Positions 8,678 through 16,888 of a stretch of 64,000 nucleotides of DNA are shown one piece after another. Position 1 is the stretch's first letter, and each line of letters begins with the position of its first letter. Below the pieces are notes generated by a model, which saw only the letters and a list, made by a program, of their open reading frames with translations, was not told where the DNA came from and did not search any database. This DNA is from Dulcicalothrix desertica PCC 7102 (GTDB taxonomy: Bacteria > Cyanobacteriota > Cyanobacteriia > Cyanobacteriales > Nostocaceae), in the NCBI RefSeq assembly GCF_003991905.1, contig NZ_RSCL01000007.1, positions 1-64,000 of the forward strand. Reading direction: 5' to 3'. The position numbers and the translations under genes were made by a program.

Positions 8678-9274
8678 TTACCACACTAGCCTCATATCTA
8701 AAACAAAACCTGGTAGTACATCTTCTCCTGATAATGTTGCAGGAGAATCTAGTATTTCTACTTCTTGTCCCAAGCGATAAATTTCTACACGACGATTTTT
8801 TCTATCTATTAACCAACCTAATCTAACTTTTGCTGCTATATATTAGCGCATTTTCGTAGAGACGCGATTTAATCGCGTCTCTACAACGCTCAAACTATCA
8901 GATGGGGACATTAACTCCAATACAAAGTCAGGAGCAATGGGGGGAAATTTTTCTCGTTGAGAAGGTGTAAGCGCATTCCATCTGTCTATTTGTATCCATG
9001 ATACATCGGGGGAACGGTCGGGACCATTGGGGAGTTTAAAGCAAGTTGAAGAGTCAAATACTTCTCCTAGTTGAGTTTGACGGTTCCAAATTACAAAATC
9101 CGCAATCACCGATGCATTGCGTTTAAGAGTTTCTCCTCCTGTTGGTGGCGCCACTATTAGTTGTCCCCATTGATTACGTTCAAATTTGAGTTCAGGATTA
9201 TCCCGACACAGTTGATAAAATTGGTCATCTGTAAGCTTGACTACATTATTAAAGTTGATGGTAATGGCAGTCAT
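8678..9274 (-). pseudogene. Uma2-family (DUF820) nuclease interrupted by a stop codon
   Basis: The frame starts at ATG 9274 and reads FERNQWGQLIVAPPTGGE, RSPDVSWIQIDRW and PDFVLELMSPSD, typical of Uma2 PD-(D/E)XK proteins. A TAA at 8843-8845 stops it after 143 codons. Past the stop the same frame continues with YIAAKVRLGWLIDRKNRR and LPGFVLDMRLVW to the true family end at 8678. Restoring TAA to GAA would give KMREYIAAKVRLGW, the expected motif. Just before the stop a 29-bp palindrome (8856-8884) adds about nine in-frame codons (ETRLNRVST). The start overlaps the upstream gene by ATGA (9271-9274), so it was the last gene of a coupled operon. Total length including the insert is about 198 aa, normal for the family. 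Confidence 0.85.
8856..8884. repeat. 28-29 bp GTAGAGACG palindromic element, in Uma2 frame
   Basis: GTAGAGACGCGATT ... AATCGCGTCTCTAC is a near-perfect palindrome lying in frame in the Uma2 gene. It belongs to the family also seen at 13960, 44573, 45545, 46692, 47700, 48293 and 49344. Confidence 0.85.
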
Positions 9275-9600
9275 GGCATTTGTGTAATAGCTTGGTCTAA
9301 TTTTAGCGTAAAGTCGTTAGTTAACGGGTACTGAGGGCGCCCATTCCATTTAATCGAAGAAACTACTCTTGACGCTGACAATGCAATTGCATTACCATAA
9401 TTTGTGAAATCTGGCTGACAAACTTGAAAGTATTTATGGCGCTTAGATTTAATTAATGATTTATAACAAGAAATTGACCCGCAAAAAATGTGGTTACGCT
9501 CGTCGGTGCCAAGGCATAAGTCTTGGCACCGATTATAACCGCTCTCAAACAGGCAAACTTTTCCTGCTGCTACTGATAATCCGGCAATACACATAATCAC
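9271..9600 (-). CDS. hypothetical Cys-containing small protein
   Basis: 109 codons from GTG 9600, which overlaps the upstream stop as GTGA; ATG 9594 is an alternative start. I do not recognise the family. The N-terminal half has several cysteines (MCIAG, KVCLF, NRCQDLC, IFCGSISC, QVCQPDF), which could bind metal. The last third is ordinary (SSIKWNGRPQYPLTNDF). The end overlaps the Uma2 start by ATGA, so translation of three consecutive genes is probably coupled. A perfect 10-bp inverted repeat (9504-9531) lies in the frame and encodes RCQDLCLGTD. Expression as protein is likely given the tight packing, but the function is unknown. Confidence 0.55.
   Translation of the reverse strand: MIMCIAGLSVAAGKVCLFESGYNRCQDLCLGTDERNHIFCGSISCYKSLIKSKRHKYFQVCQPDFTNYGNAIALSASRVVSSIKWNGRPQYPLTNDFTLKLDQAITQMP
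9504..9531. repeat. perfect 10-bp inverted repeat inside a small gene
   Basis: CGGTGCCAAG (9504-9513) pairs with CTTGGCACCG (9522-9531) over an 8-nt loop. It differs from the GTAGAGACG and GCACAGGCA families but is likewise embedded in a coding frame. Confidence 0.65.
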
Positions 9601-9869
9601 TCATTGCTTTGGTCTGGTTTGAGATTAACTTTTTGCTCTCGCATCCTATCTATAATCTGTTTTTCTGCCACTTCTAAGTGAGCAAGTCCTAATAGTGTTT
9701 CTTGTTTCTTTTTTTGCACTATCTCTAAGTTACGAAGGAGGTATTGACCACTTAAATAATAATTGCCTAATCGCAGCACTTCCTCATCTGATACTTCTTT
9801 TCCAGCGAAAGCATTACCTTCAAGCTCTTCTACTTTTTCAATCCAGGCATGTGCTTGTTCAGGTGTCAT
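9597..9869 (-). CDS. small helical hypothetical protein
   Basis: 90 aa from ATG 9869 (MTPEQAHAWIEK); a TTG five codons upstream is possible. It is acidic and helical, with long Leu/Glu/Lys stretches (EVLRLGNYYLSGQYLLRNLE, QKKKQETLLGLAHLEVAEKQ). No known domain was recognised. It sits two bases after the stop of the GNAT remnant and overlaps the next gene by GTGA, so it belongs to a compact minus-strand run ending in the Uma2 pseudogene. It might be a regulator or antitoxin-like partner, but nothing proves this. Confidence 0.55.
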   Translation of the reverse strand: MTPEQAHAWIEKVEELEGNAFAGKEVSDEEVLRLGNYYLSGQYLLRNLEIVQKKKQETLLGLAHLEVAEKQIIDRMREQKVNLKPDQSNE

Positions 9870-9871
9870 GT

Positions 9872-10030
9872 CTATCTTCTCCAACGCAATTGATGTGCTT
9901 CTAAAAATTGTAGCGCTTTTTCTCTTGTAAGTATCATCTCTCTAGAGCCATCTGGGTTCTCTTCAAACCCAATACTGCTATAAAATTCTATGGCTGCTGG
10001 TATAGCTGCTACTTTGAGTATTCCACTCAT
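9872..10030 (-). pseudogene. C-terminal remnant of a GNAT acetyltransferase
   Basis: A 52-codon frame from ATG 10030 reads AAIPAAIEFYSSIGFEENPD and ends REKALQFLEAHQLRWRR. The A-x-x-FY-x-x-x-GF-E pattern is the last conserved motif of GNAT N-acetyltransferases. The acetyl-CoA-binding V/I-x-x-x-x-R-x-x-G-I/A part should lie upstream but is absent, so this is a truncated gene. It is followed after two bases by the 90-aa gene. Confidence 0.55.
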
Positions 10031-10103
10031 TTCATTAGGAGGAGATGTAGTTATAGGTTATAGTAAAAACAAATATCTTGGAAATAATATCGGATGTAAG
10101 TTT

Positions 10104-10742
10104 ATGAGTCTCAAAACTACAGCTAAAATTGCAGACTTGTACCGAGTTCCAGATAACGGAAAAGCTGAGTTGGTAAATGGAGAAATTGTAGTTATGGCAG
10201 CAACCGGGTTTCTACCTGGATTTGCTGGGGGGGAAATCTACAGTAGCTTGCGTGACTATGGATTTGCAACTCGGCGTGGTTATGGATTACCGGATAATGT
10301 GGGATACATTGTTAATTTGCCAGTTCGCCCAAAAGTCAGTGTTTGGTGGGAATCAGCTAATGGTTGGCAGGAATTTACTACAAATCTACCCAAACGTGAG
10401 TCTTTTAGTCCCGATGCTGCATTTTTTGCAGGAACGCTTCCGGAAAACCTGGGGAAATTTTTAGAAGGGGCGCCAATTTTTGCAGCAGAAGTAAGAAGCG
10501 AAAGTGATTATGGCGAAAAAGCTGAGAAGGAGATGGCTAAAAAGCGGGTAGATTACTTTGATGCAGGAACGTTAGTAGTGTGGGATGTAGATGTTCTTAA
10601 AGGGGAATTAATAAAAGCTTATCAGTCGAGCGATCCGCGTAATCCTATTATTTATCGACGGGGAGAAATTGCGGAAGCCCCCCTTGCTTTGCCAGGTTGG
10701 AGGTTAGAAGTTGATAGACTTTTTCCACCAATTTGGCTATGA
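10104..10742 (+). CDS. Uma2-family (DUF820) PD-(D/E)XK nuclease-fold protein
   Basis: 212 aa from ATG 10104 (MSLKTTAKIADLYRVPDNGKAELVNGE), the usual Uma2 N terminus; the frame is open back to 9990 but those codons overlap the GNAT remnant and look non-coding. Motifs: GKAELVNGEIV, FSPDAAFF (catalytic Asp region), PIFAAEVRSESDYG (E-x-R in place of the usual E-x-x-S) and KRVDYFDAGTLVVWDVD. The family is hugely expanded in cyanobacteria and its function is not settled; nuclease activity is inferred from the fold. Its stop overlaps the AraC-type regulator tail to tail by six bases. No lesions are visible, unlike the Uma2 copy at 8678. Confidence 0.85.
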   Translation: MSLKTTAKIADLYRVPDNGKAELVNGEIVVMAATGFLPGFAGGEIYSSLRDYGFATRRGYGLPDNVGYIVNLPVRPKVSVWWESANGWQEFTTNLPKRESFSPDAAFFAGTLPENLGKFLEGAPIFAAEVRSESDYGEKAEKEMAKKRVDYFDAGTLVVWDVDVLKGELIKAYQSSDPRNPIIYRRGEIAEAPLALPGWRLEVDRLFPPIWL

Positions 10743-11753
10743 GGAAAAATATGCTTTTGGTGTTTGACCTGTCCACCGTTTGAAAGCGCGATGAAAAGCA
10801 CTTGGTTCAGAAAAACCCAGTATAAAAGCAACATCATGAATTGATGTATCAGGTTTTTTAAGATACCGCAGCGCTAATTCCTTGCGTGTGTTGTCTAAAA
10901 TTTGTTGATATGAAGTCCCTTCACTTTGAAGCTCTCGTTGTAAATTGCGAACGCTTATAGTTAAATTACGTGCGATTAATTCGATTGATGGTACTTCTCC
11001 CTTCAGATTATGCGTTATTTCTCGAACCACTTGGTAGCTATAGGTATTTTCCTGGCTAAGATTAGACAGCATTGCCTGAGCATGTTGCTCAAAAGCTGAA
11101 AGTAGCTTCAGATTGGCAGAAATAACTGACCACTCCAAACAAGTAGCGTCAAAAACTAGTCGATTTTTTGATTGGGAGAAATAAACAGGCGCCTCAAAAA
11201 TGCGTTGATGTTCGGATATATTATCGGGACGGGGGTATTGAAACCAAACTTCGTAGGGACAAAGAGATTTACCTGTAAGTGTTTTAGCAGCAGTCAGCAA
11301 GGTTGAAAAACTTACTTCGATTGGTTGCCGAGGTTCTTCGACTAAATAGTTTTTTAGATGATTTACTATTTCCCACTCGCAAAGTACTTGTCCTCGTGAA
11401 ACAGTGTAATGCATTGACACACCTTGGCTGAACAAGCACATATAGCGAGAAAGCTTATCAAGCACCTGTCCGAACGTTTGGCAGTTAAATAATACGTAGC
11501 CAACAATGCCAATTACTGACAGGTTGAATTTCTCTCCCATATGTAAACCAATATCTGAGTCACCTGTCTGCTTAACAATTTCGTGCCACAGAGCTAGACT
11601 GGTTTCCCCAGAAACATAACTATCTGGCATCGTCAACAAACGAGGGTCAATACCAACAGCAGCACACAAGCGGTTAGTATCAATGCCATGTACTGCTGCT
11701 GCGTATTGTACAGAGTTCCGAATCAAAGATATAGAGAAGGTTGCCTCTTTCAT
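10737..11753 (-). CDS. AraC-family transcriptional regulator
   Basis: 338 aa, ATG 11753. The N-terminal ~190 residues match the arabinose-binding-like domain of OruR/ArgR-type AraC regulators (AAVHGIDTNRLCAAVGIDPRLL, ALWHEIVKQTGDSDIGLHMGE). The C-terminal ~100 residues hold two helix-turn-helix units (SIELIARNLTISVRNLQRELQSEG and SIHDVAFILGFSEPSAFHRAFKRWTGQTPKAY), the classic AraC signature. It should bind DNA near a target gene in response to a small effector. The divergent side (11754-12124) holds only a membrane-protein remnant, so its original target may have been lost. Confidence 0.9.
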   Translation of the reverse strand: MKEATFSISLIRNSVQYAAAVHGIDTNRLCAAVGIDPRLLTMPDSYVSGETSLALWHEIVKQTGDSDIGLHMGEKFNLSVIGIVGYVLFNCQTFGQVLDKLSRYMCLFSQGVSMHYTVSRGQVLCEWEIVNHLKNYLVEEPRQPIEVSFSTLLTAAKTLTGKSLCPYEVWFQYPRPDNISEHQRIFEAPVYFSQSKNRLVFDATCLEWSVISANLKLLSAFEQHAQAMLSNLSQENTYSYQVVREITHNLKGEVPSIELIARNLTISVRNLQRELQSEGTSYQQILDNTRKELALRYLKKPDTSIHDVAFILGFSEPSAFHRAFKRWTGQTPKAYFSS

Positions 11754-11884
11754 CTCCCCTCAAGCATTTTTCAAAATGGCACATCGAGTCAATTTTATGG
11801 CGCCATCGGTCAACTTCTAATTAAAACAACCGAATATCTTTAAGTTATTGGAACTGCAACAACATCAACAACTTACACAGATAG

Positions 11885-12040
11885 GAGTTTTACAACCATG
11901 ATGAGTTTTTTGCAACAGTTATTGAACATGTACCAGTTTTAGAAACGGCGCCTATTGGGTTTATGTTATGGGAAATTTGGCTAATTGTTGTTGGTGTTTT
12001 CTTGCTGCAAAAAAATGCAGGGCGCCGAGTTGTAGCATAG
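11885..12040 (+). pseudogene. remnant of a small membrane protein
   Basis: A frame open from 11885 to a TAG at 12038 reads DEFFATVIEHVPVLETAPIG, then the hydrophobic segment FMLWEIWLIVVGVFLLQ and a basic end (KNAGRRVVA). There is no plausible start codon before the hydrophobic part and a stop lies just upstream, so it looks like the 3' end of a lost membrane gene divergent to the AraC regulator. Its stop is formed at the edge of a small palindromic repeat. The rest of 11754-12124 shows no gene. Confidence 0.4.
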
Positions 12041-12055
12041 GCGTCTCGCCTGTGC
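12035..12055. repeat. small palindromic repeat (GCAYAGGCG family)
   Basis: GCATAGGCG TCT CGCCTGTGC forms a 9-bp stem with one mismatch. It is close kin of the palindrome inserted in the PaaK-like gene. About 20 bases later ACCACAGAGACGCAGAGG matches one end of the repeat at 39571-39695. Confidence 0.6.
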
Positions 12056-12124
12056 AGTGATTACAAGTAATTAATTTTACCACAGAGACGCAGAGGACTA
12101 CTAGAGTTGAGGTAGCAATTCTTT

Positions 12125-13177
12125 TTATAAGAGTGTTTTTAACCAATAATTTTCTAATGCTTTGTTAATTGTTTCTCTTGAATATTCGTCCTTTAGAGAA
12201 CAATATTCGAGATATGAAACGATTGCTTGTCTTTCCTCTTGGTTAAAATGTGAAAACTTTCTTGTTGCTATTTCATACCAATTAAAGTTATCTTCCCTCT
12301 CAAATTCCTCGTCAACTAACCCGTATGTTAGATGGAACACTGCGTCAGCATTAGACCAAGCTCCTTCGATTTCAGGTATGATTAAATCGGCAATCAGGAA
12401 GGCACTTAGAAAGTATCTAAATCCTTCATCAGTGAAAAAGCTTAAAGCTGCGGAGTTTACAGCAAGAAAATCCGGGTGAAGCGTTTTCCAATTTAATCCT
12501 CGAAACTCCATTGCATACTCCGCAGGCTCATCACCCAAATCTGAACCGCAAAGGCTATTATCTCCCGGATATGGAGTTTTTTCAAAAGCTACGTTGATTT
12601 GCTGTTGAAGTTCTCTTACTTGTGGGTCTTTGGAAAGTGGATACTGGTAATTATGGAGACTTCGATAAAACTCTTCACTTTTTGCTTGAGCCGGATGTGT
12701 TTGTTTATTCCAACCCCATCTCAAAGCCTGCGCGCTCAAAAATTTTAATTGAGGCAGCGTGTCAAATACTAGCCCTAAAAACGAGCAAACTGCTTTATAC
12801 TGTTCTGAGGTAAACAGCGAGGTCTGATACTCAAAGTCTTCATCTTTACCACAATAATATAAACTATGAAAGCTAGGATTTAAACTAAAAACTGTTGAAT
12901 GAATAAGGTCGTTATCTTCTGAAAAATTAGAAAGGCATTTAGTTAATAGAGACGGTAGATAATAACGATAACCCTCAGCGCTTAAATAACAAAACGAAGA
13001 CCATTCTTCCACCAAAAATTATTGTTCGAGACTCAACCAGTTTTTACCGACAAGCTTTTGTCCTATTTCCTGTTCCTCCTCCCAATCACCTGTAGATGGT
13101 CTTAATAAATTTGCCAGCTTTGGTACTTCTAGCCAAGAAAATGCATCAATTATTTCTTGTTCAACTTTATCAATCAT
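12125..13177 (-). pseudogene. tandem DUF6714-like protein split by an in-frame stop
   Basis: One frame runs from ATG 13177 (MIDKVEQEIIDAFSWLE) to 12125, broken only by TAA at 13019-13021. Two modules are visible. Module 1 is VEQEIIDAF...KNWLSLEQ-stop-FLVEEWSSFCYLSAEGYRYYLPSLL...FTSEQYKAVCSFL. Module 2 is LQQQINVAFEKTPYPGD...LNWKTLHPDFLAVNSAALSFFTDEGFRYFLSAFL...FNQEERQAIVSYLEY. The alignment shows the stop falls inside module 1, between its helix and its YRYYLPS core, so the split is a lesion and not two genes. The GTG at 13015 could start a shortened 296-aa product. The GYRYYLP/GFRYFL and end-of-domain pattern fits what I know as DUF6714, with no known function. The internal duplication is itself unusual. 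Confidence 0.7.
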
Positions 13178-13393
13178 CTTTTTACCCCATGCACCTCGAA
13201 ACAGTATTCCAATTGCTACAACCGCAACCAGCATAATTCCGCACTTTTATTTAACATTTCTAGTTTTTTGAATTGGCGCCAGTATCGTTGTAACAAGCAG
13301 TACGCTCATAAAAGGCGCCCACTACTTAGTTTTATCAAGCGAGTTAATCTGCCCGTAGCATTTCAACAAAACGACGAGAAGAGTGTGCCTTCA

Positions 13394-13909
13394 TTAACCA
13401 ATATAATTAGACTTAATATTAACAACCCATTCTTTCAATCGATAAAGTTCTTCTTGATCTTCCATCTTAATTAGTTCTTTATTCGCTTCGCAGTAACGAA
13501 TAATTTCATCAATTGCATCTAATGGTAAATCAAAGTTCTCTGCTGCTTCTTCGCTGTTTAGTTCGTTTTCTAGCATATCTTGCCAAACTACAGATGCTAA
13601 AAGGCACCGTCCTTTCACATGAAGCTGTCGTCTCCAAGGATGGGGACGGGATACTAAATATTTCCAAGTTGGCTGTGGTTCCCCTTCTAATTCAGGTACG
13701 ACCAGATGAATTTGCTTGTTGGGCGTTGCAATTCTAACTTGGTAGCCTTGTTGCAGATAATTGTGGAGAACCGTTACCACCGATATTGAACGTAAAATTG
13801 TTTCTTTTGCAGTAGTCAGTCCCATCGCTTGCCGCAACCACTCTATTTGCTCTTCTTGTTCAGGTGACACATTAAAATGTAGTTGTTTTGTTTCTCCTGC
13901 TTGGCTCAT
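13394..13909 (-). CDS. antitoxin-like hypothetical protein
   Basis: 171 aa, ATG 13909. The start (KQLHFNVSPEQEEQIEWLRQAMGLTTAKETILRSISVVTVLHNY) resembles a ribbon-helix-helix or DUF-type DNA-binding head. The end (LNSEEAAENFDLPLDAIDEIIRYCEANKELI) resembles the DUF433/VapB-like segment often paired with PIN-domain toxins in cyanobacteria. No PIN-like partner is visible downstream; 13178-13393 gives only short frames. It could be an orphan antitoxin or a regulator. The central region (WKYLVSRPHPWRRQLHVKGR) is unrecognised. Confidence 0.5.
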   Translation of the reverse strand: MSQAGETKQLHFNVSPEQEEQIEWLRQAMGLTTAKETILRSISVVTVLHNYLQQGYQVRIATPNKQIHLVVPELEGEPQPTWKYLVSRPHPWRRQLHVKGRCLLASVVWQDMLENELNSEEAAENFDLPLDAIDEIIRYCEANKELIKMEDQEELYRLKEWVVNIKSNYIG

Positions 13910-13916
13910 CGGCGTT

Positions 13917-14030
13917 CAATACTGCTCGGTTAAGAAAATTCGATAAAACCATAAACCTTGTAGAGACGCGATTAATCGCGTCTCTACGTGCCCGGAATCA
14001 ACGCAAAAAATCCTTAACCGAGCAGTATTG
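13917..14030. repeat. nested inverted repeat with an inner 28-bp palindrome
   Basis: CAATACTGCTCGGTTAAG (13917-13934) is perfectly inverted at 14013-14030. Between them lies the perfect 28-bp palindrome GTAGAGACGCGATT/AATCGCGTCTCTAC at 13960-13987, the only non-coding copy of that family in the window. The outer arms plus inner palindrome could fold into one long stem, or mark a non-autonomous element carrying the smaller one. Confidence 0.75.
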
Positions 14031-14057
14031 CATCGGCGTTAGAGTTATACAAGTATA

Positions 14058-14312
14058 TTATGAGTATACTTTACTTATCCAATTCATATTAATTTCTTGA
14101 AAAGTAGCTTCTAATAAAACTTGGTAGCTATGGCAAGTACTGTTAAATAGGGGCATATGTGAAAGATAAATTGTTTTTTCTCCAATTATCCTCATGCCGT
14201 GAATGCACTGGGGCGTTTGAGCATATGCGGGAAGTGTTGAGAATAAAATTCCAGCAATAGTAAATACTAAAATACTAAGTAGTTTTACTATTTGGGATAT
14301 TGGTTGTTTCAT
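14058..14312 (-). CDS. short exported protein, probably truncated
   Basis: 84 aa, ATG 14312. A clear signal peptide (MKQPISQIVKLLSILVFTIAGILF ending STLPAYA, probable cleavage before QTPQC) precedes CIHGMRIIGEKTIYLSHMPLFNSTCHSYQVLLEATFQEI. The LSHMP-F and H-YQV-LE pattern resembles the start of longer exported cyanobacterial proteins; after LEATF the sequence runs out quickly and stops about 28 bases from the nested inverted repeat. I infer that the 3' part was lost, perhaps with insertion of the repeat. Function unknown. Confidence 0.5.
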   Translation of the reverse strand: MKQPISQIVKLLSILVFTIAGILFSTLPAYAQTPQCIHGMRIIGEKTIYLSHMPLFNSTCHSYQVLLEATFQEINMNWISKVYS

Positions 14313-14405
14313 AAAATATATTTTTCTTTTGGTATGATTACAATTTTGTATTCGCCCCCCGCTAGGTAACTCCGAAGGGCAAATATTTAAGTCCGAGCTA
14401 TCTCA

Positions 14406-15635
14406 CTAGATAAAAATACTTGAGCCAGGAAAAAGCTCTCCTTCTACGACTGGTGGTACTAGAAAAATTCCTCCAGCGCGCACCGTTAAAAACCTATCCA
14501 TTCCAGGTAGGGGTTTATCGGGGTCGCCACCGAAATTTGTTCTGCCCAACCACTTATCTTGCGTCAATATGCGGAATAAACGTTCGGGAGTATCTTGGAA
14601 GCTTACAAAGTTCAACCCAGTCCGAAAACTAGGGGCACTATCTGTAGGTTCGAGGAATTCATAACCCTGCCGAAACACCCGCGATGAATTACGATCGCTG
14701 ACTGGTGTAACGTGCTGATTGGCTCGCTGGACGTGGCTTTGCTTTAAGCTTAATGCGTTGACATTTGGAGGTTCTTTAAAGTCTTCAAAAGCTCGATTGC
14801 TAAAATCGGATGCTTGCCCAGTAAAAGGACAGCCCGTTCTCACTGTGAGGTTGTTTTGGCTATCGAGGGATTCTATAGGGCAGCCAGTCAGCTTATCCCG
14901 ACCGACCAAAAGTTCTTGTTGCCCTCGTTCTAGTGCCTGCCAAATGCTTAAATCGATTCCCAGACGGACAAATGCTAAATAAGTACCTCCCTCTATCCAT
15001 TTTTCTTCTGGTAAGGGACTGCGTTTAATAGTAATTGCTCCTTCGCGTTCGGAGCTTTTCATATTAGAAATGCCATCGTGGAAATCAATCCAACTGCGTT
15101 TGTCATCGCGTTGAAATCCGCTGTAAAAGCCCGTGATTAGCAATGGCGCGCTTTCGGTTGTTGGGTCGGTCATGCCAGAAAGAACTTTCCAAGTTTCGAC
15201 GATGGCACGGTCAACAGCAAGCTGGGTTTCAGCAATAAATTGAACGGTAATTTCTTCGGTGGCGGAATTAATTTTAACATCCGCAGCATATTTAAGACCC
15301 GAACCAATTAGGAAGGAACCGCCTCCCGCAGGTAGAGGTGAACGGAATAAGCCAAAGTCTTGAAGGTGGTTTGGTAATGTACGCCGCACTTCGGGGAGTT
15401 TAAAGGTATTGGCGCCGTAACCAACTAAAACCGTTAAATCGCCACTAGGGACTTCTTGGTTGGGTAGGTCGCGCACTTTACCACTTTTGAGTTCTTGGTA
15501 CATCTGCCACAACTGGGCAAACGCTTCTCCAACTTGGCGAGCATTTTGACCCGATGCAGCTCTTAGGAATAGGATGTTAAAAAACTTACCTGGTCGCACT
15601 CCCGGAGCATGATAGATTCCTTCTTGGAGTTTCAC
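14406..15635 (-). CDS. DyP-type peroxidase
   Basis: 409 aa from GTG 15635, whose G is also the last base of the preceding TAG stop (TAGTG), which fixes the start and implies coupled translation. It resembles dye-decolourising peroxidases, haem enzymes that use H2O2 to oxidise varied substrates: GFYSGFQRDDKRSWIDFHDGISNM holds the DG motif with the distal Asp, QSHVQRANQH holds a candidate proximal His, and RTGLNFVSFQDTPERLF and FLTVRAGGIFLVP are typical C-terminal parts. No signal peptide or Tat motif is evident, so it is probably cytoplasmic. Cys-containing GCPIES and GCPFTG in the middle are unusual to my eye. Its partner is the 417-aa protein just upstream. Confidence 0.85.
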   Translation of the reverse strand: MKLQEGIYHAPGVRPGKFFNILFLRAASGQNARQVGEAFAQLWQMYQELKSGKVRDLPNQEVPSGDLTVLVGYGANTFKLPEVRRTLPNHLQDFGLFRSPLPAGGGSFLIGSGLKYAADVKINSATEEITVQFIAETQLAVDRAIVETWKVLSGMTDPTTESAPLLITGFYSGFQRDDKRSWIDFHDGISNMKSSEREGAITIKRSPLPEEKWIEGGTYLAFVRLGIDLSIWQALERGQQELLVGRDKLTGCPIESLDSQNNLTVRTGCPFTGQASDFSNRAFEDFKEPPNVNALSLKQSHVQRANQHVTPVSDRNSSRVFRQGYEFLEPTDSAPSFRTGLNFVSFQDTPERLFRILTQDKWLGRTNFGGDPDKPLPGMDRFLTVRAGGIFLVPPVVEGELFPGSSIFI

Positions 15636-16888
15636 TAGCTTTCCCTCCGAAATCCCATTGTTCTGGGCGCCACGCGAACCATTTGCAGAGCATTATCAAA
15701 TTCTTCTTTAAGGTTCCTAATAATTTCACACACTTCAGCTTGCTGGCAATCAATTGATTCGCTGCTGGCAGTAAGGACGACATATTCATCATCAGCTACA
15801 GGGGTGGGTTTTCCTGCAATAACTAATGGTCCTACTTCAATTTGCTGCACAACCTGAAAACCACCGATCACGGGTTCTTCTCTAGAACCGACAACTAAGG
15901 TAATATCATCCAAAAATGCCTCATCCGAGTCACTAGGACCAAATTCAAGATGCTGGAACATGCCCTCCTCAGAACCTCGGCTCCAGCGCACCCACTCAGA
16001 GGGAATAGTATCTCCTTCAAACAAAAATACATCTTTGGTGAAAGAACGAATGTACATCCCTAAAGGATTAGCAAAAGCAACAGTTTGACCATTAAACGCT
16101 GCACCTAACGCACCCATTGCTGCTGCCGGGTCTGCATGGCGACAAGCTAACTGTTCTACACTAAATTGACGGAAAAGCTGTTCGCGCGTTGCTTTTTCCA
16201 AACCGTTATCAGTGCGATTAGCGTAGGGTTTTGCACCAAACATTACAATGTACAGCAGGTCATCCAGTCCGTTGATTGGATGAGTCATAAACAGTGCATT
16301 TTCGGTATTTATCTTGCCCGTCGGTTGTCTGGGTACATTAGCTTCCACCATCTTGTTATCATTACCGTGACCTGCAACCAATGTTGAAAATGCAATCTCT
16401 CTTTCGTCTTCACTTAAACTTTCGGGGTCGCTAACTCCATACAAGTCTTCCCAACCTGGCTCAAATCCAAGAATGCTTTGTGCCATAGAACGCAGAGTTT
16501 GGGGGTCATGCTTGGCAATGCAAACCCAGTATTCCCGAAGTTCGGTTGTAATTTGAACTCTTTTCGGACGCATCCGACCTGTAGCATCAGCCCGTTCAAT
16601 AACCCGATATTCGCAGTATTCATTGTGTAAAACATGCCTACCACGAGAACCCCAATCAGATAATTTCTGCCCAACATCTGACCCCAAACAAAAAGCAGGT
16701 TCTGCCGGGTCACCAAACCACTGAATTGCAGCTAAAACTGATTCGCTCAAGCTTTTAGGGTCGAGACTAAAAAAGCGACTGCCTAAATCAGCTTGTAAAT
16801 TGTTGTAAGCTGCTTGAATTGCCTCATTCCATTTTTGGACAAGTTCAAGACTAAGTATATCCGCGCGACCTGGAACGTCGTAAACCAT
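15635..16888 (-). CDS. unrecognised protein coupled to the DyP peroxidase
   Basis: 417 aa, ATG 16888 preceded by AAGGAGATATATAGC (good ribosome site). I do not recognise the family. It appears soluble, with no signal peptide or membrane helix. Recognisable blocks are GRADILSLELVQKWNEAIQ, HNEYCEYRVIERADATGRMRPKR, LVAGHGND, NTENALFMTHPINGLDDLLYIVMFGAKPY and WVRWSRGSEEGMFQHLEFGP. The one-base overlap with the DyP start argues for a shared complex or pathway, for example a substrate-providing or cargo protein. The operon likely starts from the AT-rich region 16889-17258. Confidence 0.6.
   Translation of the reverse strand: MVYDVPGRADILSLELVQKWNEAIQAAYNNLQADLGSRFFSLDPKSLSESVLAAIQWFGDPAEPAFCLGSDVGQKLSDWGSRGRHVLHNEYCEYRVIERADATGRMRPKRVQITTELREYWVCIAKHDPQTLRSMAQSILGFEPGWEDLYGVSDPESLSEDEREIAFSTLVAGHGNDNKMVEANVPRQPTGKINTENALFMTHPINGLDDLLYIVMFGAKPYANRTDNGLEKATREQLFRQFSVEQLACRHADPAAAMGALGAAFNGQTVAFANPLGMYIRSFTKDVFLFEGDTIPSEWVRWSRGSEEGMFQHLEFGPSDSDEAFLDDITLVVGSREEPVIGGFQVVQQIEVGPLVIAGKPTPVADDEYVVLTASSESIDCQQAEVCEIIRNLKEEFDNALQMVRVAPRTMGFRRES

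Noticed and set aside
11899-11940. Short frame MSFLQQLLNMYQF with an ATG
   Set aside because: Thirteen codons, and the overlapping frame shows a better membrane-protein remnant.
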